A stretch of DNA of 64,000 nt from Aselliscus stoliczkanus (lineage: Eukaryota > Chordata > Mammalia > Chiroptera > Hipposideridae). Below, piece after piece: positions 37,780 through 47,949 of the stretch (position 1 is the stretch's first letter; each line of letters opens with the position of its first letter). Position numbers and translations under genes: made by a program. Below the pieces are notes generated by a model. The model was not told the DNA's origin, ran no database searches, and worked only from the letters and a program-made list of their open reading frames with translations. The stretch is taken from assembly GCA_033961575.1 (NCBI GenBank), contig CM066736.1, forward strand, positions 89,821,352-89,885,351, given 5' to 3'.

Positions 37780-38680
37780 AAGAGACTGTAAATATTTGCA
37801 ATTTGTCTAAATAAATCAAACTGAAGGAGATTTGAGGGGAAATATTTGATTTGTTAATCAGAAATAGATATGAGCCATGGAAAACATGGCTTTCATATAG
37901 CAATGGAGATAAAAGTGCTAGAGAAAGGGTTGCAGAGGGAGGATATGGAGTGTGTACGTAGATTGCTTGTAAAGAATTTAGATTTTTGATTTTGCCACCT
38001 CATGGTCCCACCACAGAATGAAAAAATAATGGCATTTGAAGGGCACAAAGTTAACTGCCTGTGTTATCACTGTTTGTGAACACTGCAAATATATTTTGTG
38101 GTGGCTGGCTTTTATCTTCAGTGTATGGTAGTTTTCAAAATTTGGTTACACATCTGTATAATGGAAAAAAAAGATGCTCTCTAATATATTTATATTTTAT
38201 TCTGACTCATTCAAAAATTGTATATAGACATTATTATACTACCATCTTATGTATATAACAGCACATTGAGGAAAATAAACATTTTTGAAGGATGAGATAA
38301 ACTTAAATACAAATAAAAGTCCTATTATTTTTTCCTTGCAGGTCAACTGATGATAATATGTCCTGTTTGAGAGTCATGTTTTCCATTTAGATAGAGTCAA
38401 TATTGAGGCCTTGGCTGATATTTTCATTCTGCACAAACCAACAATATTCAAATAATTTCCATTGAAAATATAAATTTTGTGTCAATCTTGCAGATTTAGT
38501 CTTGATCTGCCCCTCTGTCTAGTTTTATCCTGGCAAACTGAACCTCTTCCTTAAGGATTTCACAATATTGATTACCAACTTATCTTTCATGCATCTCTAT
38601 CTGAGAATCACCGGTTCCTTCCCTTTCCTTGGAATTTGCTTATAAGCCTAGAAAACCCTGAGACATGGGTAGAGTCTCAA
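37780..38680. other. No gene or clear repeat recognised
   Basis: A+T-rich intergenic sequence; no feature supported. Confidence 0.35.
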
Positions 38681-38689
38681 TTCACAGGC

Positions 38690-38890
38690 TTTATAATTTC
38701 AACAGATCTAAATTTCAATCTAGTTCTGCCACTTAGAAACTGTAAGGCTTTGAGCAAGTTACTGAACTGCTCTAAATCTCATTTCCCCCATGTGTAAAAT
38801 GTTTATAAAGCCTACTCTCAAAGATTGTTGGGAGAATTCATTGAGATAATATATAAAGGCAACTAGCATGATTAGTTTAGTATTACCAAA
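38690..38890 (+). mobile_element. MIR SINE relic
   Basis: Plus-sense MIR order: TTTCAATCTAGTTCTGCCAC, GAGCAAGTTACTGAACTGCT, TCATTTCCCCCATGTGTAAA, GTTGGGAGAATTCATTGAGA. Confidence 0.75.
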
Positions 38891-38924
38891 TTAAATGTGA
38901 TATTGTCATGTAATATCTACTTAA

Positions 38925-39075
38925 CTTGCAATTTGTATGTCTTCCCTTACAGAGAAATATGCCAAGGATTGAGCAGAAAATTGGTGCATTTTTCTCTGAA
39001 TCTCCAGGGTCTGGTATCATGACTGGCATTTCATTAGTGTTAAATATATATTTATTCAATGAGTAATTAACACCC
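38925..39075 (+). mobile_element. L2 LINE 3' end relic
   Basis: L2-type 3' end: TCTCCAGGGTCTGGTATCAT, GACTGGCATTTCATTAGTGT, ATTTATTCAATGAGTAATTA. Confidence 0.6.
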
Positions 39076-39945
39076 CTAGCAACTTGATTGTTTAATGATT
39101 AACAAAACACTTAAAGCAACTATTAGCATCAATGCAAAGGCACTTTGCTTTTGACATACTCATCCCCACACATGTGTACACCACTTCCTTAAACATCTTC
39201 CCAGTGATGAACATTTTCACTTGTCCTCATACACAGCCCAGCAGTAATTTTACTTGGTAAAGCTTTTTGCTGGATTCTCTAGTACACAGCAAAATAGACT
39301 TCACGGTGTGTCAAAGGAGTAAAGGAAGAACACCTATTATTCTATTAAGTATATGGCAGAAAACTAGAACTGTTATAAACCCATAAAGAAATGATGTCCC
39401 TTAAAAAAAAGGTATAAATTAAGTAACCACACATATGTCTGCTTTATTTTTATCATAGGTACTCTTTACCCAATAAACACTGAAACAAAAATAAATGCTA
39501 TTTGATTCTGTAACAGTTTTCTTTGCTCTATTTAAAAATAAAATTATTATCTCAGAAACCCATCCCTTCATCAATGCTATAAGCTTCTTCAATCTGTATT
39601 GTAATTATTATTTAATTGATAATTAAAGAAAAATATTACTTAACAGTATATTAATAAACACTCATAAGTGTTATCTGGATAAACAGGTGATAACTTATGT
39701 TATTGATGCTCAGTTCGTTTCAAAGAAGAACAATTATGATGTCAATTAAATCAGATTTTGTATGTGACACTAGATATCAAATTACATACATCCCCAAATG
39801 GAATATATGTGGACCAAGAATGACCTGTGTTGTATCTTTACTCACAAGCCTTGCCCACCTTGCACTTTACCAGACGTGTATAATTTGACTGCACTAACTG
39901 CTGAAAAGGCTACTTTTCCTGCATTTTACACTCAATTCCATTTCT
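39076..39945. other. No gene recognised
   Basis: A+T-rich sequence on the 3' side of the OR pseudogene. Two overlapping 61-63-residue frames are not gene-like. Confidence 0.35.
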
Positions 39946-40890
39946 CTAGGTCCTGTTCTTTCTCCTCTGGAACACGTGTATGATCCATCTTCATATCTGC
40001 TTGGTCTTCACACTATAGACAACGGGGTTTAGTACTGGGGAGAGTAACAGATAGACATTGGCCATGAGCATGTGCACTACTGGTGACAAATGCTTCCCAA
40101 ATCTGTGGATCATGGTGATGCCAATGAGAGGAACATAGAAGAGAACAGCACAGATGTGAGACAGGTGTTGAGGGCTTCGAGCCTTTCAGCTCTGGAAGCA
40201 ATGCCCACCACAGTCTTCAGGATGAGCATGTAAGAAAAGAGAATGAGGAGGGCATCTAGCCCCACTATGAAGATGACTATGATGAGGCCATAGAGGCTGT
40301 TGATATGGGTGCTGGCACAGACCAGCTGCATTGCATCTTGGTGGAGACAGTATGAATGACACAAGACGTTGGAATGGCAAAAAGGCAGCCGTTTTATAAG
40401 GAAGGGCCCAGGGAAGACAACACAGACTGCCCGGGTGAGGACAGCTATTCTAATCTTGCCAATGGTGCCGTGGGTGAGGATGGAAGCATAGCTTAGTGGG
40501 TCACAGATGACCACAAATCTGTCGAAGGCCATGGACACTAATACCTCTGATTCTACCCCCTCCAAATCCATGGATGAAGAACATCTGTGTGATGCATGCA
40601 TCAAAGGAAATCTCAGGGGCATTAAACCAGAAGATGCTGAGCATGGAGGGCAAGGTGGACATGGAGAGACTAATGTCAGTCAGAGCCAAGATAGAGAGGA
40701 AGAAATACATAGGCTCATGGAGACTCTCATCTACCTTGATGACAGCTAGGATGGTACCATTTCCCAGGAGAGTTAGTGTGTAGAGCAATCCCAGGGGAAA
40801 GGCCATCGAAGGGTTTTGCTCTGGCATTCGTGGGATACCTGTCAAAATAAAACTATGGTAGTTGGCATGTGATGCATTAGAATTCATCAT
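39946..40890 (-). pseudogene. Family 51 olfactory receptor pseudogene (two frameshifts and a late stop)
   Basis: The minus strand encodes a recognisable family-51 receptor in three frames. The first frame runs from a double ATG at 40885-40890 through TM1 (GNGTIL), TM2 (SLHEPMYFFLSILALTD) and the end of TM3. A run of five G residues on the coding strand (40556-40560) appears to carry one extra base; the reading then resumes with VESEVLVSMAFDRFVVICDP, TM4 (RAVCVVFPGPFLIKRLPF), loop 2 and TM5. A second break, apparently a 4-nt loss near 40165, destroys the SHICAV part of TM6. TM7 ([15 protein letters not shown]) follows in a third frame and ends at a TGA (39991-39993); beyond it the C-tail can be followed to a TAG at 39946-39948. 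Few lesions and otherwise intact motifs suggest recent loss. It resembles the OR at 33725. Lesion sizes are inferred by comparison with that gene. Confidence 0.85.
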
Positions 40891-41320
40891 GGTGTTCTCA
40901 CTACTGGATGAGGCTCAAGTCTCCCATCTAGCTCACAGCTCTTAAATTGAAAACATATTTTCATACAAGATAGGTAAATGGCTTTTTGAATATATGAATG
41001 GAACAACAAAGGGAAGAATTGTGTTAAAAATAGCCTCTAAAAAATTTTTTTAATCACGTTGTCTTATTGCTTCCTAGACAATCATGTGGGACGTCCTCCC
41101 TTCTCTTGAATTTAATTTGTTCATCTGAAAAATGGAAATAAGACTAAACCCCTAGTGTTTAGACAGTGTAACATTTGAAAATCTTCTCCTTTAACTGTTC
41201 TCAAGATTTGGCAGAAAAGAAGAAGACACACCCAAGGACTTAGTAGCACAGAGTATTTTGCTAAATCAAAGACCGCCAAACTCATGTTACCACACACACA
41301 CACATTCCCCTGTCTTCACA

Positions 41321-41365
<45 letters not shown>

Positions 41366-41690
41366 ACACATTCTCATACACACACATATATGTGTGTGTG
41401 TTTTCTCTCAATGCCTAGATATCTATTTCACTGTATTTATAACGGCCTACATTTGTAAACAGACACATTAATAGATAAAACTGTTTAAATTAATATTTAA
41501 ACTTTGCAAATTTAACAATTTATCATTTTCCATAATCTCATTTTACAATAACAAGGAACAGAGAATAAATGTTATTGTCTCAGAAACAACCACACATGAG
41601 TAGCCACTCACCAGATTTTTATTTTGAGAGTCTCCTAACTCACCAGAAACATGCGGCAATTCTTGAAACCTCTTCTATCATCAAACCAAC
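40891..41690. other. Upstream flank of the OR pseudogene with an AT microsatellite
   Basis: Includes (AT)n at 41323-41361, flanked by CA and TG runs that could pair across it. No other feature supported. Confidence 0.35.
41323..41361. repeat. (AT)n microsatellite
   Basis: About 39 bp of alternating AT inside a CACA...TGTG context, so the whole is a potential hairpin. Confidence 0.95.
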
Positions 41691-41699
41691 ATTTAACCA

Positions 41700-42440
41700 C
41701 TTTCAAACTTGCCTCCAAAGCATATGAAATAATTATTCCTTTTCTTCCTTTTGTAAAGGTAATAAACAGTATAGCCCATTTCTCCCAGGCTCCCTAACTG
41801 ATTGTCCTCAATCCACTAGTGCCCCTTTCCAATAATTCTTCACTCTGTACTTAAAATAAACCTTTAAAAATTGGAATATGATTTTTTCATCACTAACAAA
41901 AGCTCCTTTAAAGGCTTCTATTGTACTTACAACAGAGCCCCAAGTCCTTATCTTAGCCACCAGGGTAGAGCATGATTCAGCCCCTATCACCACCTCACAC
42001 CATTTCTTTCCCCTTTGGGCTCTTTAATCCAGCCAAATTTGCAGTGTTTAAGTTCCTGGATCTCACGAAGATACTTCCTGATATAGGGTTACCACATATG
42101 TTCTTCCCTGTTCCTTATGCTTTTCTCCACCTTCTGTATGGTTCTTCTTTGCCTAATCAGAGCCTATCTGTCCTCCCCAAGTAAGCCTTTTCCAAATACC
42201 CATCATCCTTTAAGACTCCTTACCATGCTGTTATTACTTTTTGGGCTTTTTCTTCTTATAAGTGAAAACAGTTAATTAAACATTGCATAAGTAGTTGTTT
42301 CATATCTGCTCTCCTACTAGAAGTTAAACTCCCTAAAAGAAAGGAGTATTTATCTGTTCATCACCCAATAGACCATATGTTAAGTATATATTAGATTTTC
42401 CATACGTGTTGAATGAAGGAATGAAATGATGAATAAATGA
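41700..42440 (+). mobile_element. L2 LINE relic, about 700 bp
   Basis: Plus-sense L2 order is legible: AACAGAGCCCCAAGTCCTTA, AGAGCATGATTCAGCCCCTA, TCTTCCCTGTTCCTTATGCT, CCTTTTCCAAATACCCATCA, AGAAGTTAAACTCCCTAAAA and GTTGAATGAAGGAATGAAAT at the 3' end. Confidence 0.75.
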
Positions 42441-43191
42441 ATATGGATGATTGAATGTCATTCTTCTTTCTAGAAGTATCACAAGACCTCAAACTCCTCT
42501 CTGATCTTTTTGCGTGTGGGTTGAAAATCATTAACCAAGAGAAAAATCAGTTTTTCTAACAGGGCTCTGACAAAAACAAACAAGCAAATAAACAAACACA
42601 ACGGTAAATGAGGAATCTTTCAGAGGTAGCATGACATGTCTTTTGTTCTCACCGAGGCACCTACTTTGAGAAAGGAGGAAGAAAAACCTCTAAAGATGTT
42701 TTGGGAACTCAGTTCAGGTGGGAGGATGGGGGTGTGGTCAGGTACACAAGATCAGGTGGGCTTCCCTGCTTGTTTGCCTCCGTTTTCTCCGCTGTGAGAT
42801 AGTATCTTTTGTTTGGGAGGCAACACTGCCCCTAAGTTATTTAGCAGATTCTGATCTCTTAGACAAGAGGAATCCATGAAAGATAGTGTAGTCCACTTAT
42901 AAAGGTCGTGTTGTGTGTAGCAAACAGAATTCAGATCCTCTCCCAGTAAATCACAATGCTCAGATGTAAAGAAAGCACACTGTGGTGGCTGTCTAAACTT
43001 CTGGCTCACTTTGAGAAAGGAGCTTTTTTATACTTTACATGCTAAGTGAGAGCCCTTCACTGCTCAGCCCTCATCAAGCAATTCAGATGACATTCACTTG
43101 GGAAAAATCAATTGGCTCATCCCTACTGCATGTTTTTCTTGGAAAGACTTGAAAAACCTTTAATATTCTCTAAATAAGTCCCCAGGGCCTG
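42441..43191. other. No gene recognised
   Basis: Mixed sequence; the minus frame of 85 residues (42752-43009) matches nothing I know. The phrase AGGAGCTTTTT.ATACTTTACATGCTAAGTGA at 43018-43049 recurs at 46445-46474, so a small shared repeat or duplication links the two places. Confidence 0.4.
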
Positions 43192-43206
43192 CTGGAGCAC
43201 TGTTTT

Positions 43207-43254
<48 letters not shown>

Positions 43255-43699
43255 TTTTATTGGGGAATTGGCGGAGGGGTACAGCGTTGGGGAATCGGGG
43301 AAGGGGAACAGACAAGTTGCTGTCTTTTTGTTCTTCAGTCTAGTTGCGGAGGATGTTGCTTCACTGTTGGTATCGTCATTGCGCTCTTCCCAGATGAGGC
43401 AGATCGGTCGTTGGCCTCTGGATGTCGCTCACCGCGGCTATTGGCAGCTCACGCTTGGCTGCCAGCCGCTCACGCTGGCTGCGGGCCACTCACTGTAGCC
43501 TATGGCAGCCCACTGCAGCAGGGGCTGCAGCCCACACCATCACCGGGGCTCGCACAGCCCAGCTCCAGGTGGAGCTGTTGTTAGCTGTAGAGGGCAGTGT
43601 CACTGGCCCTCATGTGGGATCCGAACCGGGGCCGCTGGTATCCCAAAACCAGCGCTTAACCAATGCGCCACTCGGCCGGCCCTGGAGCACTGTTTTTCT
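43192..43699 (-). mobile_element. Long tRNA-derived SINE with 40-nt poly-T and 18-bp target duplication
   Basis: Insert 43210-43681. The tail side is an uninterrupted T-run of about 40 nt, then AAAGATTTTATTGGGGAATT; the head ends at CCACTCGGCCGGCC. CTGGAGCACTGTTTTTCT is repeated exactly at 43192-43209 and 43682-43699. Long pure tail and perfect flanks indicate a young insertion. Confidence 0.95.
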
Positions 43700-44460
43700 A
43701 TAGAAATTGTTGATTTTTGCTTTCTCCTTCCTTTTATTGCTTTTCATTCTGTATATCCAAATGGTTTTACCCCATCTTCTCCTTTATCTTTTTTCTCATT
43801 CCTTTCTCTATTCTCAATCTTCTTTCTCTTTGCCATTCTCTCTAAATTTTCAGCCCCCTCTTTTCTCTAGTTCCTATTTTAATTCTAATTTACTCTTCCA
43901 ACCAATCTAAATTTCATTCTTCTTTGTGCACCAGATCCTCCCCTATGGTATGTCTTCTTTTATTCTGAATAGCAACATTTTACTTTTTTTCCATCTTTTC
44001 TTTGCTTCCTGCCACCCTATGACACTCTACAGTCTCTTCTCATCTTTCCTTATCATTTCCTCACTAAAATTTCTATGAGGATTTAATGAAATGGTGTTCA
44101 TAAATAATTCAGCACAGAGCTTGTTATGTGGAGAACGTATAAAAAGATTTTAAGATTAATGTATACCTGTATCAACCTGTTTTCCAGTTCAGAAATAATT
44201 TGGCTGCTTTCTTTCCCTGAAACTAGCAAACAGAGCACTTACGAAGACTTCTCAAACCTCTGGTGGCATCATGATTTTAGAACCATCATGATTTTACAAT
44301 AATTTCATAACTGCTCTGGAAAAATCCCTTGAGGCATGATATGTAGTGCCACCTGGGCTATTCTACCCTGATTTCCCCAACAGCTCCAAACTCTCCCTTC
44401 ATCTGTTAACTGTCATTTCTTCTGCCGATACATTTAAAACTTTTGTTCATTTTAAATGTT
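43700..44460. other. Pyrimidine-rich unresolved stretch
   Basis: T/C-rich sequence with low-complexity frames (43502-43910). A small direct repeat of CATCATGATTTTA lies at 44269-44298. No gene supported. Confidence 0.35.
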
Positions 44461-44461
44461 C

Positions 44462-44685
44462 TTTTTTAAAGATTAAACTTATTAGGGTGACATTGGTTAA
44501 TACTATTATATAGGTTTCAAGTGTCCAATTGTATAATACTTTATCCATATATTGCATTATGTGCTCAACACCCAATGTCAAGTCTCCTTCCATCACTATA
44601 TATTTGACCCCCTTTACCCTCCTTTACTCCCACCTCCCCACCATCCCACTTTCCCTTTGGCAACTTGTCAACCAAGTTTGAAGAA
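44462..44685 (-). mobile_element. 5'-truncated L1 3' UTR, minus strand
   Basis: AAACTTATTAGGGTGACATT, TATATAGGTTTCAAGTGTCC and CACCCAATGTCAAGTCTCC match the antisense 3' UTR order at 29757 and 30421, more diverged. Confidence 0.8.
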
Positions 44686-44923
44686 GAAAAAAGGTCACTT
44701 CAGTCTCAGTCTCAGGGATGACATAGTGGTGTGATTTATCCTGAAATAGAGTTGGGGTCTTCTGTTCTTTTTGGATGGAGAGAAGGATTGCCTGGATGCT
44801 CTATCAGTAACACAAAAGACAAAGTTCTTTAAACTTGTTGGACTTGTTTGGCTTCCCAGAATGTTATTTCAATCTATCGAATATAACTATTTTTATTTGT
44901 TTCAATGTATAATATTTTTGCAT

Positions 44924-45390
44924 CAATGAGGCAATTCTTTTTTTTTTTTAAAGATTTTATTGGGGAATTGGGGGAGGTGAACAGTGTTGGGGAATCGAAT
45001 CGGGGAAGAGGAACAGACAAGTTGCTGTTCTTTTGTTCTTCAGTCTAGTTGTGGAGGACGTTGCTTCACTGGCCCATGTTGGTATCGTCATTGCGCTCTT
45101 CCCGGATGAGGCAGATCGGTCTCTGGTCTCTGGATAGTCGCTCACCTCTGCTATTGGCAGCTCATGCTGGCTGCCCGCCACTCACTGTAGCCTATGGCAG
45201 CCCACTGCAGCAGGGGCTGCAGCCTACACCATTGCCAGGGCTCATGCAGCCCAGCTCCAGGTGGAACTGTCATTAGCTGTAGAGGACAGTGTCACTGGCC
45301 CTCATATGTGGGATCCGAACCGGGGCCGCTGGCGTCCCAAGCCAGCTCTTAACCAATGTGCCACTTGGCCGGCCCAATGAGGTAATTCTT
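44924..45390 (-). mobile_element. Long tRNA-derived SINE, minus strand
   Basis: Insert 44940-45374 with T-run, tail, GC-rich body and head ending GCCACTTGGCCGGCC. Flanks CAATGAGGCAATTCTT and CAATGAGGTAATTCTT differ at one base. Confidence 0.93.
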
Positions 45391-45739
45391 AAAATTACAG
45401 AAATAGCTGGCACATTAGTATGTGCCTTTGTGCGGTTAGTCCTTAAATTTTCCACAGACCTTTTCTATCACCTCTTCATGCCCCTTTTGGTCTCATTTAT
45501 TTTCCTTCACAGGCATAATCACATTATAATAGCAGAGAACAAAAGCCAGATATAAACAATTCTTATGATGATACTTTCTTTTTAAGGCATGATAGAGAAT
45601 TATGGCAGAAGATTATCTATATATTTTCAATTTCTAAACCTATTTTTTCCCCAGTGTATATTACAACCTAAAGGAAACCATCTATACCATAAACATTAAG
45701 AGCTGATGCTTTATAATAATGTTTTTGCATATTTTTAAT

Positions 45740-46410
45740 AGGACTTTGTGACTATGTCTAGACAATACCATGTGCTGTCAAGAATATGGGGCAATTGAAA
45801 TTGCTGATGTGAGTATAAAATGGTTCAGCTACATTGGTAAATAGTTTGACATTTTCCCTAAAGTTAGATAAACACTTATCATACTGCCCAGTAATTCCTC
45901 TCCCAGATACCTGTCCAAACATGTTCACACACAGATTATATACTAACATTTGTGGCAGCATTATTCATAATACTCAAATGCTGTAAACAATAAAAATGTA
46001 TATCAACTAGTACATGGATAAAAAAATGTTTTATCCATATAATGACATATTACTCAGCAAGAAAAAGGAATGAACTATGGATACATCTAGCAATATGAAT
46101 AAAACTCAAAACATTATGTTAAATGAGAGAAGCCAGATAATTTATTATGTGATTTCATTTATATGAAATTTCTAGTAAATACAAACTAAAAGAATAGAAA
46201 GCATATTCATGGTTTCCTAGAGTCACAGAGGCCTAGGGCTGACCTCAAACTACCATCAGGGAATCATTTAAGGTGAAGAGAGTTTTAAAACACATTTGGG
46301 ATAATAATTTCACAATTATGTACATTTACTAAACCGCTTCAAATTGTAACTCTAAAATAGATAAATTCTATGATTTTTAAATTATACCACAATACAGTAA
46401 GATAAGTAAA
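45740..46410 (+). mobile_element. Old L1 3' part (L1M-like), plus sense
   Basis: Typical ORF2-end and 3' UTR text: TAAAATGGTTCAGCTACATT, GGCAGCATTATTCATAATAC, GAACTATGGATACATCTAGC, and a 3' end AATTATACCACAATACAGTA. Confidence 0.8.
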
Positions 46411-46720
46411 TAAAATAGCAATTAAAAAACTCAGTAGCAAGAAAGGAGCTTTTTCATACTTTACATGCTAAGTGAAAGCCCTATACTATTGCTATAGTCT
46501 AGATGAGAAGTTATGGTTACTTTGCAAAGATGGTAGGTGTGAAGATGAAAGGAATTTGAAGTATGTGGAACATATTTTGATTTTGACTCAGTAGGCCTTG
46601 GTAATGGGCTATATATAAGAAAGAGGGAAAGAAAGATCTATAATTTTGGTTTGGGCAACTGGGTGGGTTGTGATATGGTTAGTGTGATTTGTTGAGGGAG
46701 AAAAAGTTTGTTTTTGTTTT
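46411..46720. other. Upstream flank of the OR pseudogene at 46726
   Basis: Contains the shared AGGAGCTTTTTCATACTTTA phrase (see 43018) and GGTTTGGGCAACTGGGTGGG, which resembles an old interspersed repeat I cannot name. Confidence 0.3.
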
Positions 46721-46725
46721 ACAGT

Positions 46726-47654
46726 ATGCTGATAACCACCAGACCTTCATCCTGACTGAGATTTCAGGAATGCTGGAGAAGGCCTTCTGGATAGCTTTGC
46801 CTCTCTGTGTCCTTTTCAGTACCACATTTCTGGGTAATGTAATCATCCTTGTTGTTATCAAGTTGAGCAGTCTCCATGAGCCCTTGTATTATTTTCTGGC
46901 TATGCTAGTCTTTCACTTTCTGACCTCAGCCTTTCACTAACTTCCATGCCCACCATAATCAGTGCACACTGGTTCAAATGGTGCTCAGTAAGTCTTGATG
47001 CCTGCATTGCTCAAATGTCCTTTATCCACACCTTTGGGGGAGCGAAGTTAGGTGTTCTGGTGGCCATGGCCTTTGATCACTTTGTGGCTATTCACTTCCC
47101 CTTGCACTATGCTACCATTCTCACCCATGGCGTCATCAGCAACCCTGGAACAACAATCCTGTGGAGGGGTATGGCGGCTGTGCTCCCTGGGCCTTTCCTC
47201 ATCAAAAGACTACCTTTCTTCCACTCCAATATCCTCTCCCATGCATACTGCCTCGATCAGGATGCCATGAGTCTTGCCTGTGCTGACACCTGTGTCAATA
47301 GCATCTATGGCCTGCTGGTGTGCTCTTCATTACTATACTAGATGCCTGACCCTTTTGGTGTTTTACATTCTAATCCTCCAGGCAGTATTGGGCATTGCTT
47401 CCCGGGAAGAGAGACTCAGAGCTCTCACACCTACCTCTTTCATATTCGTGCAGTGCTGCTCTTGTGTGCCTGTTATTGGAATGACTCTGGTTCATCACTT
47501 TGGGAGGCATTCGTCACCAGTAGTACACACACTTGAGGACAATATCTACCTGTTGCTCCTTCCTGTACTCAATCCTGTTGTGTGCAGTATTAGGACCAAG
47601 AAGATTTGGCAGCAGATTGTCCGAATGTTCTATAGGGGTGGGATTGGTCCTTAA
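46726..47654 (+). pseudogene. Family 51 olfactory receptor pseudogene (multiple lesions)
   Basis: Family-51 receptor sequence is spread over frames that shift at least twice. From 46726 the text reads ADNHQTFILTEISGM, then GN in TM1 and LHEPLYYFLAML in TM2, ending in a TAA at 46938-46940. A second frame begins near 46946 and covers the end of TM2 to loop 2 (AQMSFIHTFGGAKLGVLVAMAFDHFVAI, then FLIKRLPFFHSNILSHAYC) before a TAG near 47340. The third frame holds the end of TM5, TM6 and TM7 (PVLNPVVCSIRTKKI) to a TAA at 47652. The ATG at 46726 is out of frame with the body, as if one G of an original ATGGCTGAT were lost. The DRY motif is DHF, NPLRY has become FPLHY, and TM6 is scrambled by compensating shifts. 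It is older or more decayed than the pseudogene at 39946-40890. A T-rich tract ending in CAG at 46722-46724 looks like the usual acceptor. Confidence 0.85.
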
Positions 47655-47712
47655 TGGTATCTACTACTTCTGTAGTAGCAAATACAATCAAATCAGAGAA
47701 GAGTATCAAATG

Positions 47713-47913
47713 CAGCACTGTCGAGTAGAAATTTCTGCAGTGATGAAAATATCCTGAATCTCTGTTGTTTAATATAGTAACCACTAGCCACACATGGCTA
47801 TTGAGCACTTCAAACTTTGCTAGTGTAACTGAGGAACTGAATTTAAAAATTTTAATTAATCGGAAAGTAAATTTAAATAGTCACATGTAGCTCATAGCTA
47901 CTCCATTGAACAG
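47713..47913. mobile_element. MER5A-like hAT DNA transposon relic
   Basis: Non-autonomous hAT-Charlie element. It begins CAGCACTGTCGAGTAGAAAT and ends in the matching inverted terminus CATTGAACAG, with the characteristic CTAGCCACACATGGCTATTG and TGTAACTGAGGAACTGAATT inside. It lies 60 bp after the OR pseudogene. Confidence 0.8.
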
Positions 47914-47949
47914 AAAATATAATGGGTTATGACATGTCATTGAACAGTG

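Noticed and set aside
41258..41458. Possible regulatory hairpin formed by CACACA...(AT)n...TGTGTG
   Set aside because: Simple-sequence DNA pairs with itself trivially; no evidence of function.
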